A stretch of DNA of 64,000 bases from Collimonas humicola (GCF_018304945.1 NZ_JAGQEE010000001.1:248001-312000); one strand, 5' to 3'. Shown: positions 6,951 through 15,929, counted from the first letter of the stretch. Made by a program: numbers and translations. Notes: generated by a model from the letters alone, not told the origin.

Positions 6951-6991
6951 GCAGCATTCTTCAAACAACTTTCGCTGGAATTGAATAAGCA

Positions 6992-7354
6992 ATGTCCCAC
7001 CATTTATCAATCGCACTTCTTCTTGCTTCAGGAGTCTGCATGGCAGCACAAACCGATACACTGGAAGTAATGGAGGTGGGGGCATACAGCGAATTGGCCT
7101 CCCGGCCGAATCCCCATGCAAACGAAATCGTATTCATCCCATCGTTGTCCGCTCTCTTGGCTGAGAAAGAGATAAAACTGGGCCGACCTCTTACTGAAAC
7201 TGAGGTAAAAGTGGTACGCGATGCAGCGACGGTTACGGTCACGCCGACGTCGGACCATAGTGCCGACTCGTCTGTCCGTGCTTACGACGATATAAATCCG
7301 AATAATGCTTGGCAAGAGTGGCAGAGGTTAAGAAAAAGCATTCCGAAGCCGTAG
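6992..7354 (+). CDS. Small secreted protein of unknown function
   Basis: A 120-residue protein with a short, typical signal peptide (MSHHLSIALLLASGVCMAAQ, likely cut after CMA or AAQ), so probably periplasmic. The mature part is polar and carries no motif I recognise. The C-terminal NPNNAWQEWQRLRKSIP resembles an amphipathic helix. Array member with its own leader. Confidence 0.55.
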   Translation: MSHHLSIALLLASGVCMAAQTDTLEVMEVGAYSELASRPNPHANEIVFIPSLSALLAEKEIKLGRPLTETEVKVVRDAATVTVTPTSDHSADSSVRAYDDINPNNAWQEWQRLRKSIPKP

Positions 7355-7488
7355 CGATTTCATCAATCTATTGCATCCACCGGTTGAATCCACAGGCAAA
7401 CTCAGCCGGTAGGGGTATTCACGATTACCTGCCATCGGACAGAATAGGCCATTGGCATTCAATATTCACAATCTATTGGACACTCATT

Positions 7489-7821
7489 ATGACTGTAGAG
7501 AACGCCGGCGTTATTGATGCAGCGGGTATTGCTAAGGACAGTGGCGAAGTCGTGCTTACGATTTCTGACCATTTATCTTGGCATAGTGAACCTGAGCATT
7601 TTCGCTTTCTCGAAAGAAAAATCGACAAGTATCTAGATTTCATTCAAAGCGGTCAATTGCTCGAATCTATTCCGCAAGCAGAAGGCCGCGCAATTCGAAT
7701 AAGTATTTTCTGCAAATTCAAACCGAATGAATCCGCCGCTAGTTTCTTGAGAGCGGCTCAGCAGCAGCTAGATGAAGTTGGAGTGGAGTTGTCCTTTGCG
7801 ACATTGCCTGATGGGTACTGA
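7489..7821 (+). CDS. DUF6572-type protein
   Basis: A 110-residue protein starting at ATG 7489. An open frame extends back to 7309, overlapping the previous gene, but has no protein character there. The pattern MTVENAGVIDAAGIAKDSGE, VVLTISDHLSWHSEPEHF, YLDFIQSGQLLE and RISIFCKFKPNESAASFL matches a small family I recall as DUF6572, a predicted alpha/beta cytoplasmic protein of unknown role. It is the last gene of the + strand array; the next gene is on the other strand and in the GC-rich part of the chromosome. Confidence 0.7.
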   Translation: MTVENAGVIDAAGIAKDSGEVVLTISDHLSWHSEPEHFRFLERKIDKYLDFIQSGQLLESIPQAEGRAIRISIFCKFKPNESAASFLRAAQQQLDEVGVELSFATLPDGY

Positions 7822-7898
7822 AAAAAAAGATGTAGGTAGCTGTTACCAACGTCTGCTGTCGGGAAATCCGAATGACAGCAAAGGGTCGATAACGGCCA

Positions 7899-9029
7899 TC
7901 AGTCAAACATAACCACCTGCCGCACCGCCTCCCCAGCATGCAGGCGGTCAAAGCCCTTATTGATATCTTCCAGCCGCAAACGGTGCGACAGCAGCAGGTT
8001 GACCGGCAGCCGTCCGCCGCGGTACAGGCTGATGTATCTCGGCAGATCCCGCACTGGCACGCAGCTGCCGATATAGCTGCCCTTGACCGTGCGTTCCTCG
8101 CCTACCAGGTTGACCAGCGGCAGTCCGAACCGGGCGGCGGCGGGCGGCAGGCCTGCGGTGGTGGTGGTGCCGCCGCGGCGTGTGATGCGGTAGGCGGTTT
8201 CGAAGGCCTGGATGGAACCGGCGAATTCGAATACATGGTCGGCGCCGCCGCCGGTGGCATCCCTGACCGCTTCTACGCAGTTCGGGTCGGTGCCGTCAAA
8301 GCTCATGGTCGCGCCCAGCCGGGTAGCGAGTTCGCGCTTGCTTGCGGCGAGGTCGATGGCGATCACTTCGCTTGCGCCGGCGGCCAGCGCGCCTATCACT
8401 GCGGCCAGCCCGACGCCTCCCAGGCCTACTACCGCCACCGACTGGCCGGCTCGTACCTGGGCCGTATTGACTACCGCGCCGACGCCGGTCAGGACCGCGC
8501 AGCCGAACAGCGCGGCTTCGTCAAACGGCAGAGCAGGGTCGATCTTGACGAGTGAATGGCGTGAAACGACGGCGTACTCGGCGAACGCCGAGCAGCCAAG
8601 ATGATGGTTGACCGCTTCGCCATGCGCGCTTTCAAGCAGGCGGGCGCCGGACAGCAAGGTGCCGTTGCCGTTGGCCTGGGCGCCGGGCTCGCACAGGGCG
8701 GGGCGGCCTTCGCAGCAGGGCAGGCAATGGCCGCAGCTGGGGACGAACACCAGCGCCACGTGATCGCCAAGCTGCAGGTCGGTGACGCCGTCTCCCAGCG
8801 CCGCGACTTCGCCGGCGGCCTCGTGGCCGAGCGCCATCGGCAGCGGCCGCGGGCGGTCGCCATTGATGACTGACAGGTCGGAGTGGCACAGGCCGGCGGC
8901 GCGGATGCGCACCAGTACTTCGTCGCGCCCAGGCGGCGCCAGTTCGAGTTCTTCGATCGCCAGCGGCTTGGATTCCCGATAGGGATGCGGCAAGCCGGCC
9001 TGGCGCAGTACGGCGGCGCGGATTTTCAT
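7899..9029 (-). CDS. Zinc-dependent alcohol dehydrogenase
   Basis: A 376-residue medium-chain dehydrogenase oxidising a primary alcohol or aldehyde adduct with NAD(P). Catalytic zinc ligands Cys48 (GLCHSD) and His69-Glu70 (GHEAAGEV) are present, as are the four structural-zinc cysteines Cys99, Cys102, Cys105 and Cys113. The Rossmann motif VVGLGGVGLAAV lies near residue 200, followed by IAIDLAASK. The length and structural-zinc lobe fit the class III-like group. It stands alone, its end facing the cassette-like array; the exact substrate cannot be told. Confidence 0.9.
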   Translation of the reverse strand: MKIRAAVLRQAGLPHPYRESKPLAIEELELAPPGRDEVLVRIRAAGLCHSDLSVINGDRPRPLPMALGHEAAGEVAALGDGVTDLQLGDHVALVFVPSCGHCLPCCEGRPALCEPGAQANGNGTLLSGARLLESAHGEAVNHHLGCSAFAEYAVVSRHSLVKIDPALPFDEAALFGCAVLTGVGAVVNTAQVRAGQSVAVVGLGGVGLAAVIGALAAGASEVIAIDLAASKRELATRLGATMSFDGTDPNCVEAVRDATGGGADHVFEFAGSIQAFETAYRITRRGGTTTTAGLPPAAARFGLPLVNLVGEERTVKGSYIGSCVPVRDLPRYISLYRGGRLPVNLLLSHRLRLEDINKGFDRLHAGEAVRQVVMFD

Positions 9030-9132
9030 ATGGTTTCCTCTGTTCCGGCGCTTACGTCACGCAGCGACGCCCGCAGATATCCTGTTGCGCGCAAGGGCCC
9101 GGAAGTGATGATTTCAATTGAAGAACTGCAAA

Positions 9133-10500
9133 TCAGGCGCCTATTTTAGCCGGGGTCAGGGGAATGAACACAGTGACGCACAATCCCGTCTGTGTTTTCC
9201 GGTCGGCATGCGCGAGCGTGACGCGGGCGCCGATGCGGCTGGCGATAGTCTGGACGATGGACAGGCCCAGTCCCGATCCGGTGGCGTCGTTGCCGAGGAC
9301 GCGGTAGAAGGGATCGAACACGCGCGCTTGTTCTTCCGGCGCGATGCCTGGTCCTGTATCGTCCACTTGCAAGCTGACGGCGCCGGCGCTGCTGTGCATG
9401 GACAGGTTGATGCGTCCGCCCGGTGGCGTATAGCGGATGGCGTTGTCGACCAGGTTCCTCACGATGGTAATGAGGTCGACTTCGGCTACCGGCACCCGCA
9501 GGCCGGCTTCGCCTTCGACGCCGATGTCGATCTGTTTGGCGTCGGCCAGCGGCATCAGGTCTTCCAGCACGCGCCGATAGACCTGCATGACGGCTACCGT
9601 GTCGCTGGGCGCCAGCGGCGCAGACTGCGCCCGCGCCAGTGTCAGCAGCTGATCCAGCAAGCGCCGTCCGCGTTCAATCCCTTGCCGCAGCGTCGCCAGC
9701 CGCTGGCGCGCGGCGTCCGGCATCTCGGCGTCGGCCAGCCGCTCGGCCTGCAGCGACAGCGCGGTGAGAGGCGAACGCAATTCGTGGGCGGCATCGGCGA
9801 CGAAGCGGCGCTGGGCTTCCATGGCTTGCGCCACGCGCTCCAGCAGGCGGTTGATGGCGACCACGAACGGCCGCACCTCGACCGGCAGCGGTTCCGCCGC
9901 CAGCGCATGCAGTTCTTGTTCGTTGCGGCCGTCGATCTCGGCCGACAGCCTGGCGATAGGCTGGAACATCTTGCGCACCAGGTGGGCCACCAGCACCAGC
10001 AGCAGCGGAATCAGGATCAGGAAGGGCATCAGCGTGCGCAAGCCGCTGTCGCGGGCGATTTCATCGCGCACCTCGGTTTCCTGGGCGACGGCGATGCGCT
10101 GCTGCGACGCCAGGGTTTTTACTAGCACCCGGTAGCGATGATGGCCTGACTGCAAAGTCTGCATGCCGTCCGGCAGGGTCGCCGGCAGCTTCAGTTCTTT
10201 CGCCGAGGATGAGCTCGCGCTGTCGTTGCCGTCGTCCAGATACTGCACGATGACGCGCGTCTCCTCGTCGCCGATGGCTACCTTGGCGGCATCCCGCTGC
10301 GGCGGAACCGGAATATGCTCCTGGTCGAACAAGGCGGCCACCTGGCGCAGCATGTCGTCCTGGAATTCATGCGCTTCGTCGAAACCGGAGATAAAGGCGA
10401 ACACCCCGGCCAGCAGGGCCACTGCCAGGATCGCCAGCGACAGCCAGAGCGACAGGCGGAACTGGATCGAATTTTTCAACTTCCTTTGGAAACCATCCAT
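9133..10500 (-). CDS. Sensor histidine kinase (QseC-like)
   Basis: A 455-residue membrane sensor kinase. It has TM1 at about 17-37, a periplasmic loop of about 115 residues and TM2 at about 157-176. A HAMP-like linker follows, then the DHp helix RRFVADAAHELRSPLTALSL (His239) and the ATPase domain with NLVDNAIRYTPPGG (Asn349, Asn353), DDTGPGIAPEE and GSGLGLSIV. The frame extends far upstream as an overlap artefact of the regulator gene; the true ATG at 10500 has AGGGG before it and overlaps the regulator stop by 25 bases, implying translational coupling. Its regulator and two DUF347 membrane proteins lie upstream in the same operon. Confidence 0.92.
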   Translation of the reverse strand: MDGFQRKLKNSIQFRLSLWLSLAILAVALLAGVFAFISGFDEAHEFQDDMLRQVAALFDQEHIPVPPQRDAAKVAIGDEETRVIVQYLDDGNDSASSSSAKELKLPATLPDGMQTLQSGHHRYRVLVKTLASQQRIAVAQETEVRDEIARDSGLRTLMPFLILIPLLLVLVAHLVRKMFQPIARLSAEIDGRNEQELHALAAEPLPVEVRPFVVAINRLLERVAQAMEAQRRFVADAAHELRSPLTALSLQAERLADAEMPDAARQRLATLRQGIERGRRLLDQLLTLARAQSAPLAPSDTVAVMQVYRRVLEDLMPLADAKQIDIGVEGEAGLRVPVAEVDLITIVRNLVDNAIRYTPPGGRINLSMHSSAGAVSLQVDDTGPGIAPEEQARVFDPFYRVLGNDATGSGLGLSIVQTIASRIGARVTLAHADRKTQTGLCVTVFIPLTPAKIGA

Positions 10501-11141
10501 CCCACGCCCCTGACATTTTTGATGGCTGCGCTGCCCAGTTTCTTGCGCAGGGCGTGGATCAGGAATTCGACGGCGTTGCTTTCCACTTCCTCGCCCCAGC
10601 CGTAGATCCGTTCCTCCAGCTCGCTGCGCGACAGGATCGCTCCCGGCCTGAGCATCAGCGCCTGCAGCAAGGCGAATTCGCGGTTCGACAGTTGCTGGGG
10701 CGGCTGGTCCTGGCTGCTGGCGAGGCGCGTGGACGGGTCGAGCGAGAGTACGCCGTTGCTCAGCAATGGCGTGGCGCTGCCGCCTTTGCGGCGCAGCACG
10801 GCGCGCGCCCGCGCCAGCAGTTCGGCCATGTCGAACGGTTTCAGGATATAGTCGTCGGCGCCGCCATCGAGTCCGCGCAAGCGGTGCTCCAGGCCGTCGC
10901 GCGCCGTGATGATGAGCAAGGGCAGGGGATTGTCCTGGCGCCGGATGGCATCCATCACCTCGAAGCCGTCTTTCCCGGGCAAGCCGAGATCGAGCAGCAG
11001 CAAGTCGTAGTGCTGGCAAGACAGCGTATCCAGCGCTGTCTTGCCGTTCCTTACCCAGTCGACGGCGTAGGAGGCGTCTTTCAACGCCGCCTGGATGGCC
11101 TCTCCGATCATCGGATCGTCTTCAGCCAGCAATACCCGCAT
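10476..11141 (-). CDS. Response regulator, OmpR/PhoB family (QseB-like)
   Basis: A 221-residue regulator. The receiver has the acidic pair (AEDDP), phospho-acceptor Asp51 (LLLLDLGLPGKDG), ITA switch and Lys101 (LKPFD). The C-terminal winged helix carries LSNREFALLQALM and VEFLIHALRKKLG typical of OmpR-type DNA binding. It is the partner of the downstream kinase, whose start lies inside its 3' end. Its closeness to the upstream DUF347 genes (18 bases) suggests one transcript; the signal is unknown. Confidence 0.92.
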   Translation of the reverse strand: MRVLLAEDDPMIGEAIQAALKDASYAVDWVRNGKTALDTLSCQHYDLLLLDLGLPGKDGFEVMDAIRRQDNPLPLLIITARDGLEHRLRGLDGGADDYILKPFDMAELLARARAVLRRKGGSATPLLSNGVLSLDPSTRLASSQDQPPQQLSNREFALLQALMLRPGAILSRSELEERIYGWGEEVESNAVEFLIHALRKKLGSAAIKNVRGVGWMVSKGS

Positions 11142-11159
11142 GCATCCTCCGTGATTACG

Positions 11160-11963
11160 CTATTGATTGATGGTTTCGGTCGTGCGCTCCACCCGTATAC
11201 TCTCACGCTTCAAGGCCTGCGCCGCCTGCTGGCGGAACAGCAGGATGCAGGCAATGATAAAGAACAGCAGCGCCGCCGACGCCGAATAGCGGCTCAACGC
11301 CAGGCCGCCGGCGTTGAGCGGCTTGTCGAGAAAGTCGCCGACCACGGCGCCCAGCGGGCGGGTCAGGATGAATGCGGCCCAGAACAGCAGCGTCCGCGAA
11401 ATCCTGGTGCGGTAGTAGGCCAGCGCCACCAGCGCCAGCAGGGCGCCGAACAGGATGGCGCCGCCGCCATAGCCGAGGCCGGCGGTATCGGCCGCCCAGT
11501 CGCCCAGCGCGGTGCCCAGCGTTTGCGAAAACATGATCGTGACCCAGTAGAACATCTCTGCTGCCGGTGAATGGACACTGTCGACGGCTACCGATCCCAT
11601 GGTCCGGTACCAGACAAACAGGGAAATCAGCAACAGCGCAAACAGCAGCGATGCGCCGCCCGGATAGCCGATGCCGAGCGAGCGGTCGGCAAAGTCGGCC
11701 AGCGTGGTGCCGACGGTGGTGGTGGCGATCACGGTGGTCCAGTAGAGGAAAGGCTTGAAGCGCGTGGCGCGGATCTGGGCGGCGACCGCGACCAGGAAGA
11801 TCACGCCGAAGATGACGCTGCCGACCAGGTAGCCCAGGTTCATCGACATGGAAACCGCATCGCCGCCGGTTTCGCCCAGGGTGGTGGCGGCGATCTTGAT
11901 GATCCAGAACATCAGGGTGACTTCAGGCACCTTGCTTACCGCCAGCTGCATTGTTTTATTCAT
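11160..11963 (-). CDS. DUF347-repeat membrane protein (COG4705 family)
   Basis: A 267-residue polytopic membrane protein with four internal repeats, each pairing a hydrophobic span with a diagnostic (T/P)(V/L)G-x-x-x-(G/A)D motif: TLGETGGD, TVGTTLAD, TLGTALGD and PLGAVVGD. This is the repeat called DUF347 in COG4705 proteins. About eight membrane spans are expected. Function is unestablished; the repeated acidic glycine motifs look transporter-like. It follows a paralogue (next gene upstream) and precedes the regulator-kinase pair, so it may belong to the response that pair controls. Confidence 0.85.
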   Translation of the reverse strand: MNKTMQLAVSKVPEVTLMFWIIKIAATTLGETGGDAVSMSMNLGYLVGSVIFGVIFLVAVAAQIRATRFKPFLYWTTVIATTTVGTTLADFADRSLGIGYPGGASLLFALLLISLFVWYRTMGSVAVDSVHSPAAEMFYWVTIMFSQTLGTALGDWAADTAGLGYGGGAILFGALLALVALAYYRTRISRTLLFWAAFILTRPLGAVVGDFLDKPLNAGGLALSRYSASAALLFFIIACILLFRQQAAQALKRESIRVERTTETINQ

Positions 11964-11998
11964 TTTTGTTTCCTATTTCATCAGGCTCATCAGGTGCA

Positions 11999-12778
11999 TC
12001 AGGCGCCTAGCGCCGTCAAACGTTTTTGAGTAAAGGAGAGATAACTGACCAGGCTCACGATAACTGCCAAAAACAGGGCGCTGGTCGCTATCGTACCAAA
12101 ACCGAGGCCGCCGTTGCCGGCCGGCTGGGACAGCAGGTCGCCGCAGGAGGCGCCGAAAGGGCGCGTCAATACGTAGGCAATCCAGAAGCAGGCAGTGGCG
12201 TTGATCTTGAATGCATAGCGGGCCACGGCGACCAGCGCGATCAGGCCGCCGAACAGCAGGGCCGAATTGGCGTAGCCCAGGCTCAGGCCTTCCGCGACCC
12301 AGTCGCCGGCGGCGGTGCCAAGCGCAAAGGTGAACAGGATCACGGTCCAGTAGAACAGCTCGCGCCTGGGACTGTCGATGGCTGCGATCGACAATGTCTT
12401 TTCGCGGGCATGCCAGGCGGCGAATGTGGCAATCATGGCAATGCTGAAGGCCGCGGTCGAGAATGCCAGCGGCACGCCTGCCAGGTCGCTCAGCATGTCG
12501 GTGACCAGGGTGCCGAATATACTGACCAGCACCACGCAGATCCAGTACAGCGCCGGCACGTAGCGCTTGGCGCGCAGCTGGAACAGCAATGCGCAGGCCA
12601 GCAGCAGCCCGGTCGTGAGCGAGGTGCCGACCAGGCCGAAATGCAGGTCGGTCGCCAGGTAATCGGCGCCGGTCTCGCCCACCGTGGTGGACATCATCTT
12701 GATGATCCAGAACAGGAGCGTGGCTTCAGGCACCTTGTTGATCCAGCCGTGGCCGGCTCTGATAGTTGCAATAGTCAT
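11999..12778 (-). CDS. DUF347-repeat membrane protein, paralogue (COG4705 family)
   Basis: A 259-residue paralogue of the next gene, with corresponding repeats TVGETGAD, IFGTLVTD, ALGTAAGD and PFGASCGD; the second repeat is the most diverged. Identical placement of a KVPE(V/A)TL(M/L)FWIIK segment near both N-termini supports duplication. The ATG at 12778 is chosen for AGGAG six bases upstream; the frame continues further back without support. It is the promoter-proximal gene of a four-gene operon. A short hairpin (CCCCTT / AAGGGG, 12810-12824) lies in its leader. Confidence 0.85.
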   Translation of the reverse strand: MTIATIRAGHGWINKVPEATLLFWIIKMMSTTVGETGADYLATDLHFGLVGTSLTTGLLLACALLFQLRAKRYVPALYWICVVLVSIFGTLVTDMLSDLAGVPLAFSTAAFSIAMIATFAAWHAREKTLSIAAIDSPRRELFYWTVILFTFALGTAAGDWVAEGLSLGYANSALLFGGLIALVAVARYAFKINATACFWIAYVLTRPFGASCGDLLSQPAGNGGLGFGTIATSALFLAVIVSLVSYLSFTQKRLTALGA

Positions 12779-12921
12779 AAAAACTCCTATGCGTGAATTT
12801 GATGGAGAACCCCTTTCCAAGGGGGAAACGAGCAGGAAAGCGCAGCACCATCCTTGGGACAGGGGAAAGCTTACCCGGGCAAACTTAGCTGTCACTGAGC
12901 GCCATTCCGATCGTCCAATGC

Positions 12922-12941
12922 AAACGCCCCGACGGGCGTCA
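12922..12941 (-). terminator. Probable terminator after the PAP2 phosphatase gene
   Basis: On the minus strand ACGCCC-GTCG-GGGCGT forms a six-pair GC-rich hairpin followed by TTT, 45 bases past the stop at 12986. It would separate the receptor/phosphatase unit from the DUF347 operon. Confidence 0.5.
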
Positions 12942-12985
12942 GGGCGTTGCAGGGGCGGGATGCAGCCGATTTCGCTTATCGGCGC

Positions 12986-13720
12986 TTATTTTTCCGCAAC
13001 CGGCTCCGGGCCGAGCTCCAGCACGCTGCGCAGCTCGTCGCGGGCGGCGATGAAGCCCGTGTTGAAGTCGTCGCGGGTCTGCAGCCTGGCGGCGATCACG
13101 GTGCCGGTGATGCGGCCGGTTTCGATGTCAGAGCGATAGTGGACGCCGCCGATGATGCGGTTGTTGGCGTACTCGGCGGCGCGCGCCATGATTTCCGCGC
13201 GCTTTTCCGGCACCATGTTCGACAGCACGATGCCCATCAGCGTGCCCGCGGTCGCATGGCCGGAAGGATAGGCGCCGGAGCGCGACAGTTTCACCACAGG
13301 CTTGACCATGTCGCTTGCCATGAATGGACGCGGACGTTTCCAGACGTCCTTGTAGGTGTCGACCACCGCGCCTTCGGAATCCACCACGCGCTGGAAGAAC
13401 TTGGCGAAGACCGGCAGCTGCTCGCGCTTGAATTTCACGCCCATGACGTCGGCGAAGCGCCAGATTTCTTCACTGGCGTCGGCTTGCGAGCGCGCCACCA
13501 TTTCCGGCGTGCGCGCAGCCTGCAGGGCCAGGATTTCGCTCAGCTCCGCCTTGGTCTGCAGCGAATCGTTGGCCGGCGGCGGCGGCAGCAGCTTGACCAG
13601 GTCGATTTCCTTGGAGGTGATGAAGGGATGTTCTTCGCGCGCCTGCACGGATGCGCCGGCGGCCAGGAAGGACATGACGATAAAAGGAGCGATGAATTTG
13701 CGCATGGATATCACTTTCAT
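12986..13720 (-). CDS. PAP2-family acid phosphatase (class A PhoN-like), secreted
   Basis: A 244-residue periplasmic phosphatase with a signal peptide ending near SVQA. The three PAP2 catalytic blocks are present: KDVWKRPRP (Lys/Arg), SGAYPSGHATAG (catalytic loop His) and NRIIGGVHYRSDIETG (nucleophile His near the C-terminus). This matches class A non-specific acid phosphatases such as PhoN/PhoC. Met at 13705 is an alternative start. It lies 34 bases downstream of a TonB-dependent receptor gene, suggesting coupled release and uptake of a phosphorylated or metal-phosphate substrate (inference). Confidence 0.88.
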   Translation of the reverse strand: MKVISMRKFIAPFIVMSFLAAGASVQAREEHPFITSKEIDLVKLLPPPPANDSLQTKAELSEILALQAARTPEMVARSQADASEEIWRFADVMGVKFKREQLPVFAKFFQRVVDSEGAVVDTYKDVWKRPRPFMASDMVKPVVKLSRSGAYPSGHATAGTLMGIVLSNMVPEKRAEIMARAAEYANNRIIGGVHYRSDIETGRITGTVIAARLQTRDDFNTGFIAARDELRSVLELGPEPVAEK

Positions 13721-13754
13721 ATGGGGCTGATCAAGATAAAGGTTGCGGCCGGCC

Positions 13755-15929
13755 TTAGAAATCCAGGCTGACGGTCAGCGACAAGGCGCGCGCCGGCAGC
13801 AGCGTCAGCACATCGCCGGGCGCCGGCGCCGAAGTAGCGGCGCTGGCCGGATTGACGCCGACGATGCTGTGCTTGTCGAACAGATTGTTGACGCCGAACT
13901 GGATCTTGGCTTTCTTGACGAACTGCAGCGGGTGCCGGATGGTGTAGTTGACGAACAGGTTGGAGATCGTGAACGGGGCGATCTTGACCGCCTGGTGGAC
14001 GCTGCCGTTGTCGTTGTACATGGTGCCGACGCGCTTGTTCAGCCAGCCGATGTCCCAGCCGCCGCGGTTGTAGTTCAGGCCCAGCGTTTCGGTATCGCTG
14101 GGCGCGCTGGCGACCCACTGGCCGTTGCCGTATTTGGCGGTGCCGTAGGTGGCGTTGGCGTACAGGCTGAAGCCGGCGCCCAGCACCAGGTTGCCTTCTG
14201 CTTCGATGCCCTGGGTAGTGGAACTGCCGTTCGAGAAGAAGGTAGTGTTGCCGGCATTGTCGGTGAACGAGGAATAGGCGTTGTCGAACTTGATGTGGTA
14301 CGCATCGATATCGAAGGTGACGCGTTCCGATTTCCATACCGAGCCGATCTGGAAGGTCTTGCTCTTGATCGACGACGGCAGGGCAGTGACGTTGGCGTTC
14401 TTGACATCGAACACGCTGGTCGGCGGAATTTCGTCGCCGGTGGCGTACTGGCCGTATATCGACCAGTTGGGCTGCAGCATGTAATGCACGTCGAGCGACG
14501 GCAGTACGCTGTTGTAGGTGACTGCATGCTCGATGCTAGGCAGGCCGCCCAGGTTGCCGACGGTCTTGCCGTTATCCGCATACTGCGTCAGCGACTGGCG
14601 ATACGAGGAGTACTTCACGCCCGGCGTGATCTTCAGGTCGCTGGCAACCTGGAATTCGTACTCAACGAACGGTTGCAGGGTGGTGGTCTTGAAGCGTTCG
14701 TGGAAATTCGGCAGGACGGCGTCCACCCAGGTGCGCGGATTGGACGGAATCTGATAGCGGTTGGTGTCGGCGTTTTCCGCCCACAGGCCGGTGCGCAGGA
14801 TACCGAGGCTAGATTCCTGGCTCAAGCGCAGCAGGTTGCCGTAGGTGCGGTAGCTGTTGAGCTTGTCGGTGGCGCTGGTGGCTGTGATGGTGCTGCCGTT
14901 GTAGTTCTGCTGGTTATGGTAGGCGTAGGTGTAGAGCTTGTCGTCCAGTTTCCAGCCGTTGCCGAGGTTGGATGTCAGGCCGGCGTATTCGAAATCCGAG
15001 GTGACGTGGTAAAAATTGTAGCCATAGTAGTTGGCTTGCTTGGGGTCGTTGCTCAGCAGGTAGCTGTCTCCGAACTGGGCGATCTGGGCCCGGGTAGCTC
15101 CCTTGGTGTTGGGGGTATTGGCTTTCAGGTCGATATACGAACCGAACAAGGTCAGGGCGGTGCTGTCGGTGAGGTTGAACTGGTATTTCAGCGACACCGC
15201 ATCGCGGGTCTGCTTGTTGTAGCTCTGGTAGCCGTTTGAAGTCATCTGGTGCGCGTTCAGCAACAGGTTCTGGTTGCCGTTGGCGCCGAACTGGCCGCTC
15301 TCGAATTCGGCGCCGTAGATCTTGGTGTTGAACGAGCCGTAGGAGTCGAAGACGCTGGTGCGCTGTTCGTTTTCCAGGATGCGCGACAGCAGGTTGACCG
15401 AACCGCCGAAATTGGCCGGCCCGATGGTGGCCGCCGATCCGGGGCTGCGGTCGACTACCGCGCCGCCCAGGAACTGGCTAGGAAAAAATGCCCAGGTGTG
15501 ATGCGAGGGGCTGTTGGTGTCCTGGAACGGGATGCCGTCGAAGCTGACCGTGTAATCGCCGTCGGCGAAACCGCGGAAATAGGTCTTGGTGTCGCCCAGG
15601 CCGACGCCGTTCGGGCTGTAGCTGTACATGCCCGGCGTCATTTGCAGCACCTGGCTGAAATCGGCCACCGGCGAAGTCAGGTTGCGGATGAAGTCGTCGC
15701 TGACGATCGATTGCGCCGAACGGGCCGACAGCGAGCTCTGCGCCGGCGCGCTGCGGCTGGCGCTGACAGCGCTGCCGACCACTTCGACTGTGTTGATGGC
15801 CTCGGCGGCGCTGGAGGCGGCCAGGTCGGCGGCTTGCTGGGCGTGGCTGAGCTGCGGCGCGGCTACGCACATCACGGCCAGGGCGTGCAGGACATGCAGG
15901 GTGGCGGGTTTCAAACTTGGACGCTTCAT
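13755..15929 (-). CDS. TonB-dependent outer-membrane receptor
   Basis: A 724-residue receptor. It has a signal peptide ending at LSHAQ, then a plug domain starting TVEVVGSAV with QVLQMTPGMYSYSPNGVGLGDT, FRGFADGDYTVSFDGIPFQD and GGSVNLLSR. A long beta-barrel follows, ending in INNLFDK-type (VNNLFDKHSI) and a terminal SLTVSLDF with C-terminal Phe. Such receptors import siderophores or other scarce solutes using TonB energy. The start at 15929 is chosen for AAGGAAA seven bases upstream. It is divergent from a regulator-kinase pair and co-directional with the phosphatase; the ligand cannot be told. Confidence 0.9.
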   Translation of the reverse strand: MKRPSLKPATLHVLHALAVMCVAAPQLSHAQQAADLAASSAAEAINTVEVVGSAVSASRSAPAQSSLSARSAQSIVSDDFIRNLTSPVADFSQVLQMTPGMYSYSPNGVGLGDTKTYFRGFADGDYTVSFDGIPFQDTNSPSHHTWAFFPSQFLGGAVVDRSPGSAATIGPANFGGSVNLLSRILENEQRTSVFDSYGSFNTKIYGAEFESGQFGANGNQNLLLNAHQMTSNGYQSYNKQTRDAVSLKYQFNLTDSTALTLFGSYIDLKANTPNTKGATRAQIAQFGDSYLLSNDPKQANYYGYNFYHVTSDFEYAGLTSNLGNGWKLDDKLYTYAYHNQQNYNGSTITATSATDKLNSYRTYGNLLRLSQESSLGILRTGLWAENADTNRYQIPSNPRTWVDAVLPNFHERFKTTTLQPFVEYEFQVASDLKITPGVKYSSYRQSLTQYADNGKTVGNLGGLPSIEHAVTYNSVLPSLDVHYMLQPNWSIYGQYATGDEIPPTSVFDVKNANVTALPSSIKSKTFQIGSVWKSERVTFDIDAYHIKFDNAYSSFTDNAGNTTFFSNGSSTTQGIEAEGNLVLGAGFSLYANATYGTAKYGNGQWVASAPSDTETLGLNYNRGGWDIGWLNKRVGTMYNDNGSVHQAVKIAPFTISNLFVNYTIRHPLQFVKKAKIQFGVNNLFDKHSIVGVNPASAATSAPAPGDVLTLLPARALSLTVSLDF

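Noticed and set aside
7309-7488. N-terminal extension of the DUF6572-type protein overlapping the previous gene
   Set aside because: The first 60 codons are unlike the family and cross the inter-gene gap; ATG 7489 begins the conserved region.
1-7860. Classical integron with attC sites
   Set aside because: No integrase gene is present, and the gaps I inspected lack the paired RYYYAAC / GTTRRRY core sites. Only a cassette-like reading is kept.
10501-11019. Extended N-terminus of the QseC-like kinase (173 extra codons)
   Set aside because: It overlaps the response regulator in another frame and is Arg/Pro-rich without kinase features. The ATG at 10500 with AGGGG upstream gives a normal kinase.
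12779-12985. Metal-sensing riboswitch upstream of the DUF347 operon
   Set aside because: Apart from a six-pair hairpin near the ribosome site, I could not find the conserved motifs of yybP-ykoY or other known classes.
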